Assembly (NCBI GenBank): GCA_903924445.1
Contig: CAIYBQ010000270.1
Coordinates: 1 to 33,746, forward strand
Reading direction: 5' to 3'
DNA: 33,746 nt
DNA from: an uncultured Armatimonadota bacterium
GTDB lineage: Bacteria; Armatimonadota; Armatimonadia; Armatimonadales; Armatimonadaceae
The stretch's first letter is position 1. Each line of letters opens with the position of its first letter. Both the position numbers and the translations under genes were made by a program. Below, piece after piece: positions 18,677 through 28,673 of the stretch. The notes beneath the pieces are model-generated. The model was given only the letters and a program-made list of their open reading frames with translations, had not been told where the DNA came from and made no database searches.

Positions 18677-19474
18677 GTGTCCGACGCCATAAAACTGACA
18701 TCCACAATCGTCGATTCCGACGGTCTCTCCATCCATTGGCAGCAGGCGGGAAGTCAAGTCCCGGATGTCCTTTGCATTCATGGATTTTCAAGCTCATTTC
18801 GCCGTAACTGGTACGGAGCTGGCTGGGTCAGAGCCTTTCTGGATGCTGGTTATTCTCCGTTTGGGCCTGATCTCCGTGGCCATGGTCAGAGTGACAAACC
18901 GCACGTCCACGGTGCCTACTTCCCATTGGTCCACATGGATGATCTTCTTGCCGGCCTTACCGTATTGGATGCAGATCGCGTGCATGTCGTCGGGTTTTCG
19001 ATGGGAGCGGCCGTCGCATTACAGTTTGCAATGCTTCACCCTGAGAAGTGCAAATCACTTACCCTCATCGGCGTTGGTGACAAGATCATTGACACCTATC
19101 CTCCGCCCATGGAGCCGATGTGGATCGCGGATGCCCTCTCAACATCGCGGCCAGACTTGATTTCATCGTCGATTGGACGGACATTCCGAACCTTTGCAGA
19201 GCGGGGTCAGAACGACTTGGATGCCCTTGCAGCGATGATGCGAACCGGCGGCTGGCCCGGTCGTATTATGGAAAAGCGCCCATTGACGGTACCAACGCAG
19301 CTAATTCTTGCGGAGCGGGATACCTTTATGCCGACATCCATTCACCTCATCGATGCCATCACGCCACAAAACGTGATTGTAGTTGAAGGGACAGATCACC
19401 TTAGTCTGGCTCTGTCACAACAAGCGGTTACATGTACTGTGAACTTTATTGGAGCTGCCAATGTTTCGTTGTAA
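18677..19474 (+). CDS. alpha/beta hydrolase
   Basis: VLCIHGFSSSFRRNWY, GPDLRGHGQSDKP, VHVVGFSMGAAVALQFA, VEGTDHLSLAL; GTG 18677 (VSDAIKLTS) preferred to the TTG at 18644. Confidence 0.88.
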   Translation: MSDAIKLTSTIVDSDGLSIHWQQAGSQVPDVLCIHGFSSSFRRNWYGAGWVRAFLDAGYSPFGPDLRGHGQSDKPHVHGAYFPLVHMDDLLAGLTVLDADRVHVVGFSMGAAVALQFAMLHPEKCKSLTLIGVGDKIIDTYPPPMEPMWIADALSTSRPDLISSSIGRTFRTFAERGQNDLDALAAMMRTGGWPGRIMEKRPLTVPTQLILAERDTFMPTSIHLIDAITPQNVIVVEGTDHLSLALSQQAVTCTVNFIGAANVSL

Positions 19475-20921
19475 TGTGGTTCAAACAGCACTCGTCCTGA
19501 TGACGGCGACGTGCACGGGAGTACGCGCCTGGGCACCGGAAGCCATCCACTACGAGCGTATCATCGGGCAAGGAGTGGTCCTCAAGCAGGATCTTTATCC
19601 TGTCGATCACCCTGCCGGTCCGCTTGCTATCCATACATTTGATGTTGACACGCACGTGCCGGGCGTTCGGATTAGTGCGGCCCTTGCTGGTGACACGGTC
19701 TGGGACACAGATGCCACATTAGGACGGGAAGTCGTTTCTAAACTGGCAACCAGGCGGAAAGCACTCGCAGCCGTGAATGCCGGTTTCTTTCCGTTTGCTG
19801 GAAACCCGATTGGCCTCCATATGGAGGATGGAAACCTCATCACAGAGCCAACCAAGCAGCGTTCATCATTTCTTCGGCTGAAAAATGGCTCCTACGCGAT
19901 CGCCTCGTACGCCTTCAAGGCCACAGTTACGATTGGTGCCGTTTCCATTCCACTGAATGGGCTTAATCGAAAGCCAGAGGCGATGGCAGAAAACATCGCG
20001 TTTACATCACAGTTCGGCAAGGAAACGATAAAGCTTGATAATCGCTACTGGCTCCAGCTGGATATTCCAAACGGCTCACTACAAACGGGTAGTGTGAGTG
20101 GTCGCGTGTCGCTGACCGAAAAAGTCCCACAGGTGATGATTCCGGCAAATACGGTCGTAATCGCCATCGGCCAACAGACTTTTGACTTACTAAGACCAAT
20201 CATCGTCGACGGAAGCACAGCGGTCGTGTCTTGCGAGCTAAAGCCTCTCGATGCCGATGCGCCGCTTGCCGAAGAAATTTCGGATGCAGTTACTGGGGCT
20301 CCTCGCATCCTTACAGACGGAAAAGTAGATGTTCGGAACAAGAGAGAGAAAATGTCGGAGTCGTTTAGTACGGTTCGGCATCCACGGACAGCTGTTGGAA
20401 TCCGCCCGGATGGCAGTGTCGTGCTTGTAACCGTCGATGGTCGTCAAGCGACTCTTAGCCGCGGTGCGTCGCTGTCGGAGCTTGCGGCAATCCTGATTTC
20501 ACAAGGGGCAACGCAAGGCTTAAACCTCGATGGCGGTGGAAGTAGTGCTGCCATCGCGAGAAACCTGGTGGTGAACTCACCATCGGATGGTTCTCAGCGT
20601 CCTGTCGCGGATGCACTCCTCATTTCAGGAGAGCATCCTGCAGGAAGCACAGAACCATTCGCAATCACGGGGCTCGCGCAAAGCCCATTGGCGATTGGCG
20701 ATGTGAGTGATCTTAAAGACACCAGCGGACGCCCGGTGGAGACGGGAATCTGGGGCACGGATGGTAAGGGCGTTTTCATCGACCAGGGAGGCAGACTCCG
20801 TGTGATGCGAGCTGGAACAAGCAAAATTTCGATCGCGTACCCCGGCAAAGAAGCCTTGGCAACCGTGAAAACAATCGACCCTAATCCACCCGTGAAGCCT
20901 AAATCCCCGCCAGCAAAGTAA
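19461..20921 (+). CDS. phosphodiester glycosidase (NAGPA) domain protein
   Basis: AAVNAGFFPFAGNPIGLHMEDGNLI and GATQGLNLDGGGSSAAI are NAGPA hallmarks; N-terminal signal; ATG at 19461 overlaps the hydrolase by 14 nt. Confidence 0.88.
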   Translation: MFRCNVVQTALVLMTATCTGVRAWAPEAIHYERIIGQGVVLKQDLYPVDHPAGPLAIHTFDVDTHVPGVRISAALAGDTVWDTDATLGREVVSKLATRRKALAAVNAGFFPFAGNPIGLHMEDGNLITEPTKQRSSFLRLKNGSYAIASYAFKATVTIGAVSIPLNGLNRKPEAMAENIAFTSQFGKETIKLDNRYWLQLDIPNGSLQTGSVSGRVSLTEKVPQVMIPANTVVIAIGQQTFDLLRPIIVDGSTAVVSCELKPLDADAPLAEEISDAVTGAPRILTDGKVDVRNKREKMSESFSTVRHPRTAVGIRPDGSVVLVTVDGRQATLSRGASLSELAAILISQGATQGLNLDGGGSSAAIARNLVVNSPSDGSQRPVADALLISGEHPAGSTEPFAITGLAQSPLAIGDVSDLKDTSGRPVETGIWGTDGKGVFIDQGGRLRVMRAGTSKISIAYPGKEALATVKTIDPNPPVKPKSPPAK

Positions 20922-20931
20922 GAAAACTCGC

Positions 20932-22317
20932 TTAGTCCGCCTTTTCTACGTATTGGATAGCATCTTGTGTTGGCTTATCGCGATAGAACGCGCGGACTGT
21001 GCCAACACTAAAGACATCGAAGGCTATCAGAGCTGCAATGACAACCGCCGCAGCGCCTGTATGGATACGCGAGTTCTTGATTCGTTCAATAACACCCGTA
21101 ACTACGAGTGCACCACCGAGTGCGGCAGCGATCGAGTAGCGCCCCGTCGAAAACACGACATCCCAGTCTGAGTACAACAGCTGCTGCAGAAGCCCTGTGA
21201 CGGCGAGCACGATTGCCAGCAATCCAGCCAACCGTACGACGATCGATTCTGCTGGAACGCCCGGCAACATTCCTCGTCGAGCCTTGCTGACGACATCCAA
21301 ATTGATGAGGAGAACCGCAAGCGACAATAAAATACTGATACTCGACCACGTGACCAAATCAATCCCCATGTGGAATTGCATTAGCCACATCGGAATTGCG
21401 GCACAGCCCCCAACCCACAACAGGATGACAGGTGCACTCAGCGTTACACCGGCGCCTTGAACCTGGATACCTGTCCCGAGAAGCTGTCCCAGTGAATGGG
21501 ATGCATCCAACAGCGGTCTATGGAATGTCCTGATAAGTGGCACTCCAAGCGTCATCTGGTTGATCAGCATCCACATCAATACAGGAAGCGCTATGCCGGG
21601 AATGAGCATTAGCACTGACTTCTTCATTGAAGCTTTGGACAGTGTGACCATTAGGAGTCCTGGAAGCCAAATGCCAGCAGTCAGTCGGGTTACCAAGGCA
21701 AGTCCAAAGAGAGCTCCAGCGAGAATGTACAGCTGGTTTTTAGCCGTCTGCTTGGTCCAAATACCCACATACAACGCTGCCGTCACCAATGCCATTGCCA
21801 TCGGCTCGTTCGAAATGTTTCCATGCATGTGACCGAACATCGGCGTAAACGCCATCACGGCCGCACAGACAAGGCCTGCCGTTTCTTGTTTGAAGGTGAG
21901 TTTTACAATGCAATACGAAAACCAAATGCTGATGGCACCAAATAGCAAACAAAGCCACCGGATGGACATTATTCGAATCGATGGTGTGGCACCGCCGAGC
22001 GCCTTCCATACAGTGGCAGCCACGGCATAGAAAAGTGGTGGGTGCTGCGCCTGGTAGGACACGTACTGCTCAGGATTATTTCTGCGATCTGGTGATGGCT
22101 TCGGGATTCCCTTTCCAGCAGCGATCGATTCGATGTAAATCTGATGCTCTTTTTCATCCGGGCCGAGTCCGTACAAATGGGTCTCACTTGCCATCGATGC
22201 CGGTAAGTTGTCAGGGAGTTGTATCCCTTGGAGCGGTGTCGCACTTAGCCATTGGAAGCCAACTGCGATGTAAATGCTGATCAACACCACCATCAAAACA
22301 TTGCTACGTTGCTTCAT
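20932..22317 (-). CDS. polytopic membrane protein, GT39/DUF2142-like glycosyltransferase
   Basis: Multiple TM segments; GPDEKEHQIYIE and YQAQHPPLFYAVAATVWKALGG resemble PMT/ArnT-type luminal motifs. Confidence 0.7.
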   Translation of the reverse strand: MKQRSNVLMVVLISIYIAVGFQWLSATPLQGIQLPDNLPASMASETHLYGLGPDEKEHQIYIESIAAGKGIPKPSPDRRNNPEQYVSYQAQHPPLFYAVAATVWKALGGATPSIRIMSIRWLCLLFGAISIWFSYCIVKLTFKQETAGLVCAAVMAFTPMFGHMHGNISNEPMAMALVTAALYVGIWTKQTAKNQLYILAGALFGLALVTRLTAGIWLPGLLMVTLSKASMKKSVLMLIPGIALPVLMWMLINQMTLGVPLIRTFHRPLLDASHSLGQLLGTGIQVQGAGVTLSAPVILLWVGGCAAIPMWLMQFHMGIDLVTWSSISILLSLAVLLINLDVVSKARRGMLPGVPAESIVVRLAGLLAIVLAVTGLLQQLLYSDWDVVFSTGRYSIAAALGGALVVTGVIERIKNSRIHTGAAAVVIAALIAFDVFSVGTVRAFYRDKPTQDAIQYVEKAD

Positions 22318-23618
22318 TGGGATGCGAAACCTCCACCGAGGAGCTGCTTAATGGTCAGGAGCCCCAAAATCACAGCGGGAGTGTAGGCTAACCACTGCAG
22401 CTTTGATAGATGCTTCCATCCAACAATCGTAAGCACCGAGATTGGAAGGAGTGCGGGTAGAAAATAGCGTCCCTGTGCCTGGAAAACCTGAGAGATAAAG
22501 GCATAGTAAAACGGCATGATTACGATTGGAACAAGGAGCAATGCGCTCATCAATGGGACATTCACTCGGTTTTGTGGATCACGAAATGCGCGGATGATTC
22601 CTACTAATGCGGGCGTGATGACAAACATGATGCCAACAAATGGCAACGGCTCCCCAGCGAATCTGCTGAGCGGTGTATTTGGGTGAACAAAATACCAAAA
22701 CGATGCAAGAGACCTCACAGCGACTTGCCGGATGTAGTCTGCATGCGACCATCCGGCAACCTTCTCGATATCAGCTGGACTGAAATTCGGCCCGGTCGCA
22801 ACGTAAATGGTCCGTGCAAGTGGATCCGCATAGAGACTGAGGTTTCGCAGCCACATCGGGGAAGTCAAGATTCCAACGCAAACAAGCATCATGGCGAATT
22901 GGCTACAAAACTTCACAGTCAGTCCCGTAGTCTTGATTTTGTAAACGGCTGCCACGATCACCAACCACGGCAGTAACTGAAGGACAGTTAGCTTTGCATA
23001 CAGTCCAGCGGTGATTGCAACTCCCAACAGAATAAGAGCACGAAGCTCGACATTCTTACTTCTGATGACCGTAAGTGCTTCACCGATGATAATCGCACAG
23101 AGCAAGTGCGTCAGCGCATCGTTGGACACGGCCCCACCAAGCTGAGCTTGTACCGGCAGCACACACAGGAATGCTCCAAGGGGGCGCACAAAGTCATCCC
23201 CAAACTGGGTACCAATCCACTTGCAGCAATATGCAACAGTCATTCCGGCAAGGATCGCCGACAGGAGGCGGATAACCAGAAAGTCACCACCAAGCACTTT
23301 GAGAATCGCTGCGAGCAAGTAGAACATCGGTGGCTGATGGGCTTCATCCCGGCTAAGGGCACCTTCCGGAAGCTCGGTCATCCCTGTCGCACGCTGGATG
23401 GAACTGAGGACATTTCCGGGAAGAGGTGCTCTGCCAGGCGGAGGGACAAAGACTGGCAGACGCTTTGTCGTGCTGATCAGGCGAATGTTATCCCAGTGAG
23501 CTGCTTCATCTGGATTATTGCCAAATGGAACCATCGCCACGAAGAGAACGGATACAAGAAACGCCAACACTCCGAGGACTGCGTGTGTTGGAATCTGTTT
23601 ATTGGATGTTGATGCCAT
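22314..23618 (-). CDS. polytopic membrane protein, GT39/DUF2142-like glycosyltransferase (paralogue of neighbour)
   Basis: Multiple TM; NNPDEAAHWDNIRLI and EAHQPPMFYLLAAILKVLGG match the pattern of 20932..22317; start taken at MASTSNKQIPTH (23618). Confidence 0.7.
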   Translation of the reverse strand: MASTSNKQIPTHAVLGVLAFLVSVLFVAMVPFGNNPDEAAHWDNIRLISTTKRLPVFVPPPGRAPLPGNVLSSIQRATGMTELPEGALSRDEAHQPPMFYLLAAILKVLGGDFLVIRLLSAILAGMTVAYCCKWIGTQFGDDFVRPLGAFLCVLPVQAQLGGAVSNDALTHLLCAIIIGEALTVIRSKNVELRALILLGVAITAGLYAKLTVLQLLPWLVIVAAVYKIKTTGLTVKFCSQFAMMLVCVGILTSPMWLRNLSLYADPLARTIYVATGPNFSPADIEKVAGWSHADYIRQVAVRSLASFWYFVHPNTPLSRFAGEPLPFVGIMFVITPALVGIIRAFRDPQNRVNVPLMSALLLVPIVIMPFYYAFISQVFQAQGRYFLPALLPISVLTIVGWKHLSKLQWLAYTPAVILGLLTIKQLLGGGFASQ

Positions 23619-25509
23619 AGACAACGGTTTCCTGTCCTTCTCTTCCAAAACTTACGAGTGGTGTAAAGCGTCCGGATACCACGGCATCATCAACCAGGTC
23701 TCTCCAGCCACCGGATACAGATCCCTTATCAGCGCTTCGATTGGCATTGTTGATGAGCACAGTTGTGTAGCCACGTTGCTTCAATTCTCTGGCGAGTGCA
23801 GCAGAGTCCGTAAACGAAGCCCACGGAAGCAATCCATCCGCGTGGTTCGGCTCCGCCCAGAGAATCTGCCGATCGATGAAATATCCCCGAACCTCATCGA
23901 ACAGAGCCACTTTTGCATCGATGGGAGTGTTTTGATTAATCCATACAGAGGCTCTGCCCAGTGGTCCCAGGCGCCGAAAGATCTGCTCCTCCCGAGATTG
24001 GCGTGCTGTCAGAGTATTAATGCCATCCGTGATCAGGGGCGAACAAACTGATAACGTCCAGACAAAACAAATGGCTGTTATGCCCGCAAGTGTGACCCGA
24101 AGTGGCTTGGTTGCATTTGCGAAGACGACACCCATCAGCACCGCAGCACAGGGAATGCCAGGGAGCAGGTACCGCGTTTGTTGCATCAAAACAAACCAAC
24201 TTGCCCCGATTCCAAGTCCAAAGAATAGTATCGAAAGCGATTCCCGTGACAGCTTGGGAGCCACCCAAAGTAAGCCGACGAGAGCAATCACCAATGTAGG
24301 GGCGAGGCCAAACTGAACGTATTCCGTAAAAATCCAGGGTCGTTGCCCGACGAGCAAAGCTTCATTGACCAGATTCCACGGTGCCATAAGAGCATCGACA
24401 GGCTTCTTACCAAGTCCAAACGCTGCCTGATCTGCGGCGTAGCGGGCTGCATGTTCGGCTGTCCAATATTTGCCACCGAAGATTTGATAGAAGTACGGGT
24501 ATACCGGATTGCCTGTGTAGAGAAATGTCTTGATGTACCAAGGGCTACCGACAGCCAAGGCGAGCCCGCCCCAGATAGCGGCATGACTTACTGTCGTTCC
24601 GAGCTGCGTCTTTCGGATGAAAAATCCATAGGAAAGCATCCCGGCTAGGATCATCCCCCAGAACAGCAAGACAGTCATCTTTGTTCCAAGGGCGCAGCCC
24701 ATGAGAACTCCACTGAGGAGTAGCATTTGCAATCGCTGCGACTGACTTGGTGTCGTCTCGCTTTCCGTCTTCATCAGAAGAAGGAGAATTGATAGCGATG
24801 CCCACACGAAGAGCGTCGTGGCAATGTCAACATAGGCAACCGTCATCTCCCAAAAAACCATCGGGATAGAGAGCAAAGCCCCAACCGCTATCAGGGGAGC
24901 GAATTTGTTGTTTGGGATTAGGCGTCGCGATGTTGCATACACACTGATGGCAAGTGAAAGTCCGCAGAGCGTATGCAGCCACTTTGCAGCGGCTTCGCTT
25001 CCTGCCGACAGCATCGCCATATAACCGAGCTGCATCGTAAAGGGAAAGTTCGAGTGATGGTCGTACGGAATGAAGTGGATGCGTCCGGCTCTTAGCCATG
25101 TCCTCGGAACTGCAAAGTGGTAGGAGAGCGTGTCCCATTCCAGCGTTCCCGGAGGCGCTGAAGCGCCAACCCCAGCAGCCAGAATCATGATTAGAACCAG
25201 CCCTAGTGCTAGGGATCCATGGAGGCTGAGCCTCGGAATGCTAAGTTTTAGCTGTGGTTTGTGACGTGTCAACCCGACCAGCCACGAGACGACTCCTATG
25301 GCGCAAATTGTCCCCCAGATTGCCATCGGCCTCGCTTGACCTGCAAGCCCAACAGCCATCACGGCAAGTGGAAGCAAACCCGTTCCGACGGTCCATGCAA
25401 GTGCAGTTCGCTCAAACGGTCGCCAAGCCCACGACGGTACCAAGAGACGGCCGATCCCGATGGCTGAAAACGACCATGTCAGGATTGCAATTAGACTTAT
25501 CAGTATCAT
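23599..25509 (-). CDS. polytopic membrane protein, GT39-like glycosyltransferase
   Basis: Many TM segments; EWDTLSYHFAVPRTWLRAGRIHFIPYDHHSNFPF; C-terminal soluble region with NTPIDAKVALFDEVRGYFIDR. Confidence 0.72.
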   Translation of the reverse strand: MILISLIAILTWSFSAIGIGRLLVPSWAWRPFERTALAWTVGTGLLPLAVMAVGLAGQARPMAIWGTICAIGVVSWLVGLTRHKPQLKLSIPRLSLHGSLALGLVLIMILAAGVGASAPPGTLEWDTLSYHFAVPRTWLRAGRIHFIPYDHHSNFPFTMQLGYMAMLSAGSEAAAKWLHTLCGLSLAISVYATSRRLIPNNKFAPLIAVGALLSIPMVFWEMTVAYVDIATTLFVWASLSILLLLMKTESETTPSQSQRLQMLLLSGVLMGCALGTKMTVLLFWGMILAGMLSYGFFIRKTQLGTTVSHAAIWGGLALAVGSPWYIKTFLYTGNPVYPYFYQIFGGKYWTAEHAARYAADQAAFGLGKKPVDALMAPWNLVNEALLVGQRPWIFTEYVQFGLAPTLVIALVGLLWVAPKLSRESLSILFFGLGIGASWFVLMQQTRYLLPGIPCAAVLMGVVFANATKPLRVTLAGITAICFVWTLSVCSPLITDGINTLTARQSREEQIFRRLGPLGRASVWINQNTPIDAKVALFDEVRGYFIDRQILWAEPNHADGLLPWASFTDSAALARELKQRGYTTVLINNANRSADKGSVSGGWRDLVDDAVVSGRFTPLVSFGREGQETVVYGINIQ

Positions 25510-25527
25510 TGGCTGTTTATCCGGTGC

Positions 25528-26481
25528 CTATGCAGGCTTTTGTGCTGCAAGCTCCATCACTTCCCCTTGAATGACATCCCCGAGCATATCGGACAGGCGC
25601 TGCTGGCCGATGAAGAGCTTGGTTCTAAGGCTTCCATCCTTGTCCGTCACTCCGGAACCAGGGTCATCATTGTCACCGAGAGGCCGTCCAGATACCGCGC
25701 GCATCGCATAACGAAGCGATTGCAGACTATTCACCAATGGCTGGAAGTGAGTACTTTTCAGATAAAACCCGGATTCCTCGATGATGCGCTGGAGCGAGCG
25801 AGGGTTAAACCCCCAGAAATGCCGGGGCAAATCGAGTGCATACCAGCACGACCCGAAGAGGCTTGATTCCAGTGAGCCTGCATTTGGCACAGCGATGTAC
25901 AGGATTCCACCGGGCTTTAGAAGCGTATAGGCGCGCTCAAGGTCCCGGCGAGGGTTTCCGACATGTTCAAGACAGTGGATAAACGAGATGACATCGAACT
26001 GTTCACCCGTATCAAAGGAATGTAAGTCGCCGATGAAAGGATTGACACACGTCCGGCCAAATGCGAGCTCGGCGGCGACAGGGTCGGTTTCGATGCCATT
26101 CACATCAAACCCGGCGCGCTGCATGGCAGCCATTACCCGTCCATCTCCGCAGCCAACATCGAGGAAACGGCCACAATTGCGATCCGCCGTCTTCAGAATC
26201 CGCTTGGCTATATGATCTGCTGCATACTGAAGTCGAGTGTTAAGACCACTGTCACCTGCATCCCCCTCTGCTCGCGCATACGTGACTGGCGCATAGTGCT
26301 TTGCCATCGTTTCATGGGATGGCCTCGGATCGAGCCGTACGGTTCCACAGCGGATGCACTTGACGGCATGAAAGCAGCGTGGCCCTCCCAGCAGGTGGTC
26401 ACCAGCCAGACGCCAATGCTTCGCGCCACGCGTTCCACAAACGCAACAAGATAGCGTAGTTTCAGCCCAGCCCATACTCAT
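25528..26481 (-). CDS. class I SAM-dependent methyltransferase with N-terminal zinc-ribbon-like cysteines
   Basis: CCVCG...CIRCGTVRLDPRP; GRFLDVGCGDGRVMAAMQRAGFDVNGIETD; DVISFIHCLEHVGNPRRDLERAYTLLKPGGILYIAVPN. Confidence 0.9.
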   Translation of the reverse strand: MSMGWAETTLSCCVCGTRGAKHWRLAGDHLLGGPRCFHAVKCIRCGTVRLDPRPSHETMAKHYAPVTYARAEGDAGDSGLNTRLQYAADHIAKRILKTADRNCGRFLDVGCGDGRVMAAMQRAGFDVNGIETDPVAAELAFGRTCVNPFIGDLHSFDTGEQFDVISFIHCLEHVGNPRRDLERAYTLLKPGGILYIAVPNAGSLESSLFGSCWYALDLPRHFWGFNPRSLQRIIEESGFYLKSTHFQPLVNSLQSLRYAMRAVSGRPLGDNDDPGSGVTDKDGSLRTKLFIGQQRLSDMLGDVIQGEVMELAAQKPA

Positions 26482-27215
26482 TCTGTACCATCCAATGCGA
26501 TCATCGAATAATCAACAAGAACTGAATCTTCAAACACGGCCATTCCGGCAAATCGTCCAAACGATCCTGCTTGCAATATCGGAATACCATTCACCACTTC
26601 GGGTTCTGTATGAAGCCTATGCGAGTGGCCACTTATAATAATATCGACATCAGGTGCAGCCTCTGCCAACGCTCTGTCAGCCGCGATTCCGATATGTGTC
26701 AGTGCGATGAGAACATCAACCTCGGATCTAAGACTTTGTGAAAGGGTCTTGACTGTCTCTATGGGAGGTTCGAAGACCGTATCCCATGCGATGGACATTT
26801 TGGAGCGTCGGGTGACCATCGGTACGGTTACCCCTATGACACCAATCTTTAGACCAGCCCTCTCTACACAAATATGTGATGTGAACGGTAGAGAAGCGGT
26901 TCCGCTTTTAGAGACCTGATTTGCAGACAGAACTGGGCAAGGCGCTCCTGCGAGCTTTCCGCGAACCACGGATAGCATCGGGTGTGTTTCCCGATTTCCT
27001 ACCGTGATGGCATCATAGCCAACACGGCGCATTTCGTTCCAAATGCGTTCCTGTCCAATACTTGCCCCAAGGTTTCCTGCTCTTATGCAATCTCCCGCAT
27101 CCAGGACAAGATGTGGATACGGGCATGATTCAACAATCCCGACAAGGCGATTGGCAGCATTGGGGGACAGCCGGTCATGAAAATCATTCGTGTGGATGAT
27201 CCCCCATTTACGCAT
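26478..27215 (-). CDS. metallophosphoesterase (5'-nucleotidase-like N-terminal domain only)
   Basis: HTNDFHDRL, LVLDAGDCIRAGN, VGNRETH, ALTHIGIAADRALAEAAPDVDIIISGHSHRL; 4-nt overlap with the methyltransferase start. Confidence 0.88.
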   Translation of the reverse strand: MRKWGIIHTNDFHDRLSPNAANRLVGIVESCPYPHLVLDAGDCIRAGNLGASIGQERIWNEMRRVGYDAITVGNRETHPMLSVVRGKLAGAPCPVLSANQVSKSGTASLPFTSHICVERAGLKIGVIGVTVPMVTRRSKMSIAWDTVFEPPIETVKTLSQSLRSEVDVLIALTHIGIAADRALAEAAPDVDIIISGHSHRLHTEPEVVNGIPILQAGSFGRFAGMAVFEDSVLVDYSMIALDGTE

Positions 27216-28567
27216 TAATCTTCGTCCTTGGCATTGGAGCGACGCGCAATAATCTTGACAGGTGTTCCCTCGAACGCGACATGTTTACGAAGCTGATTCT
27301 CCAAATATCGTAGATACGTAAAGTGCAGACTTTCCGGATCGTTGACTTTTAGGATGATCGTCGGAGGTTTCACGGAAACCATCGTTGCATAGCGCAGCTT
27401 CAACGTGTGGCCCTTGTGGCTGGTTGGTCGTGCATCCACGGCATCACGGAAAATACGGTTCAGTTCACCGGTGGTAATACGCATCGCGTTCGCATCCGCC
27501 GCATCAAGACATGCTTCAATCAGCGGACCGATACCACTACAGGCCTTTGCCGAACAGAATGCGACAGGCGCATAGCTGACGTAAGGCATTTCGTCGCGAA
27601 TGTGCTGCGTGACAGCGGTCATCGGTGCCTTTTGTGGGTAAGTTGCCAAGGCTTTCGCACGTCCAAGGTCCCACTTGTTGACAGCGATTACAGCTGCTTT
27701 ACCTTCTTCGTGCGCAAAACCAGCAACGCGCTTGTCTCCATCGAGGAGACCTTCAATGCTATCGACGACTGTGATTGCAACATCGCACCGCTCGATCGCA
27801 CGCGTGGCTCGGAGCACAGAGTAATACTCAACCGTACCTTGTATTTTCCCTGCTCGGCGGATACCGGCGGTATCAACAAGAACAATCTTACGCCCATCCC
27901 ATTCAAATGGAGTATCAACTGCATCACGTGTCGTACCCGCAATAGGACTTACAATCGCGCGCTCTTCACCAAGAATCGCGTTCAGCATCGATGACTTGCC
28001 AACATTGGGTCGTCCAACGAGCGCGATGCGGACGACATCACTTTCGATCTGTGGCTCTGGAACCATCGCAGGAAATGCTTCCACGATGTCATCAAGCAAG
28101 TCAGCAACACCACGACCACCGAGCGCACTGATCGGATAAATCTCACCAAGTCCAAGGGAATAGAATTCGGATGAATCCTGTGCCCTCTTTATGTTGTCAG
28201 CCTTGTTAATGGCGAGGAACATCGGAGTTCCTTGCGCTCGCCGAAGCTGATTAGCAAGCTCAATATCGTTCGGAGTTACGCCCTGTGTCGCATCACAGAC
28301 GATGAGAATGACATCGGCTTCTTCCATCGCGACTTCGGCCTGAATCCGGATCTGCACCTGCATAGGGTCTTCAGCATCCATCGAGATTCCGCCGGTATCG
28401 ATGAGGGTGTACTCTCGACCGTTCCATTCACCATCGGCGTAGAGGCGATCTCGGGTGATGCCCGGGGTGTCCTCGACAATGGCGATACGTCGCCCTGTAA
28501 GGCGGTTGAATAAAGTGGACTTGCCGACATTCGGTCGGCCAACTACTGCAACGATGGGCTTTGGCAT
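27215..28567 (-). CDS. der: ribosome biogenesis GTPase Der (EngA)
   Basis: Two GTPase domains: AVVGRPNVGKSTLFNRLTGRRIAIVEDTPGITRDR and ALVGRPNVGKSSMLNAILGEERAIVSPIAGTTRDAVDT; start at MPKPIVAVVG (28567). Confidence 0.97.
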   Translation of the reverse strand: MPKPIVAVVGRPNVGKSTLFNRLTGRRIAIVEDTPGITRDRLYADGEWNGREYTLIDTGGISMDAEDPMQVQIRIQAEVAMEEADVILIVCDATQGVTPNDIELANQLRRAQGTPMFLAINKADNIKRAQDSSEFYSLGLGEIYPISALGGRGVADLLDDIVEAFPAMVPEPQIESDVVRIALVGRPNVGKSSMLNAILGEERAIVSPIAGTTRDAVDTPFEWDGRKIVLVDTAGIRRAGKIQGTVEYYSVLRATRAIERCDVAITVVDSIEGLLDGDKRVAGFAHEEGKAAVIAVNKWDLGRAKALATYPQKAPMTAVTQHIRDEMPYVSYAPVAFCSAKACSGIGPLIEACLDAADANAMRITTGELNRIFRDAVDARPTSHKGHTLKLRYATMVSVKPPTIILKVNDPESLHFTYLRYLENQLRKHVAFEGTPVKIIARRSNAKDED

Positions 28568-28673
28568 CGATTTCCTCCCGAGTGTACGGCTAATTTTGGC
28601 TTGGCAGTGTACCACGTTGGATGCCTTAAACGATGTGTGAAACCTACGGGGATGTTCAACTGTCTATTCCACC

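Noticed and set aside
27407-27994. 195-aa plus-strand ORF
   Set aside because: Antisense to der; no domain support
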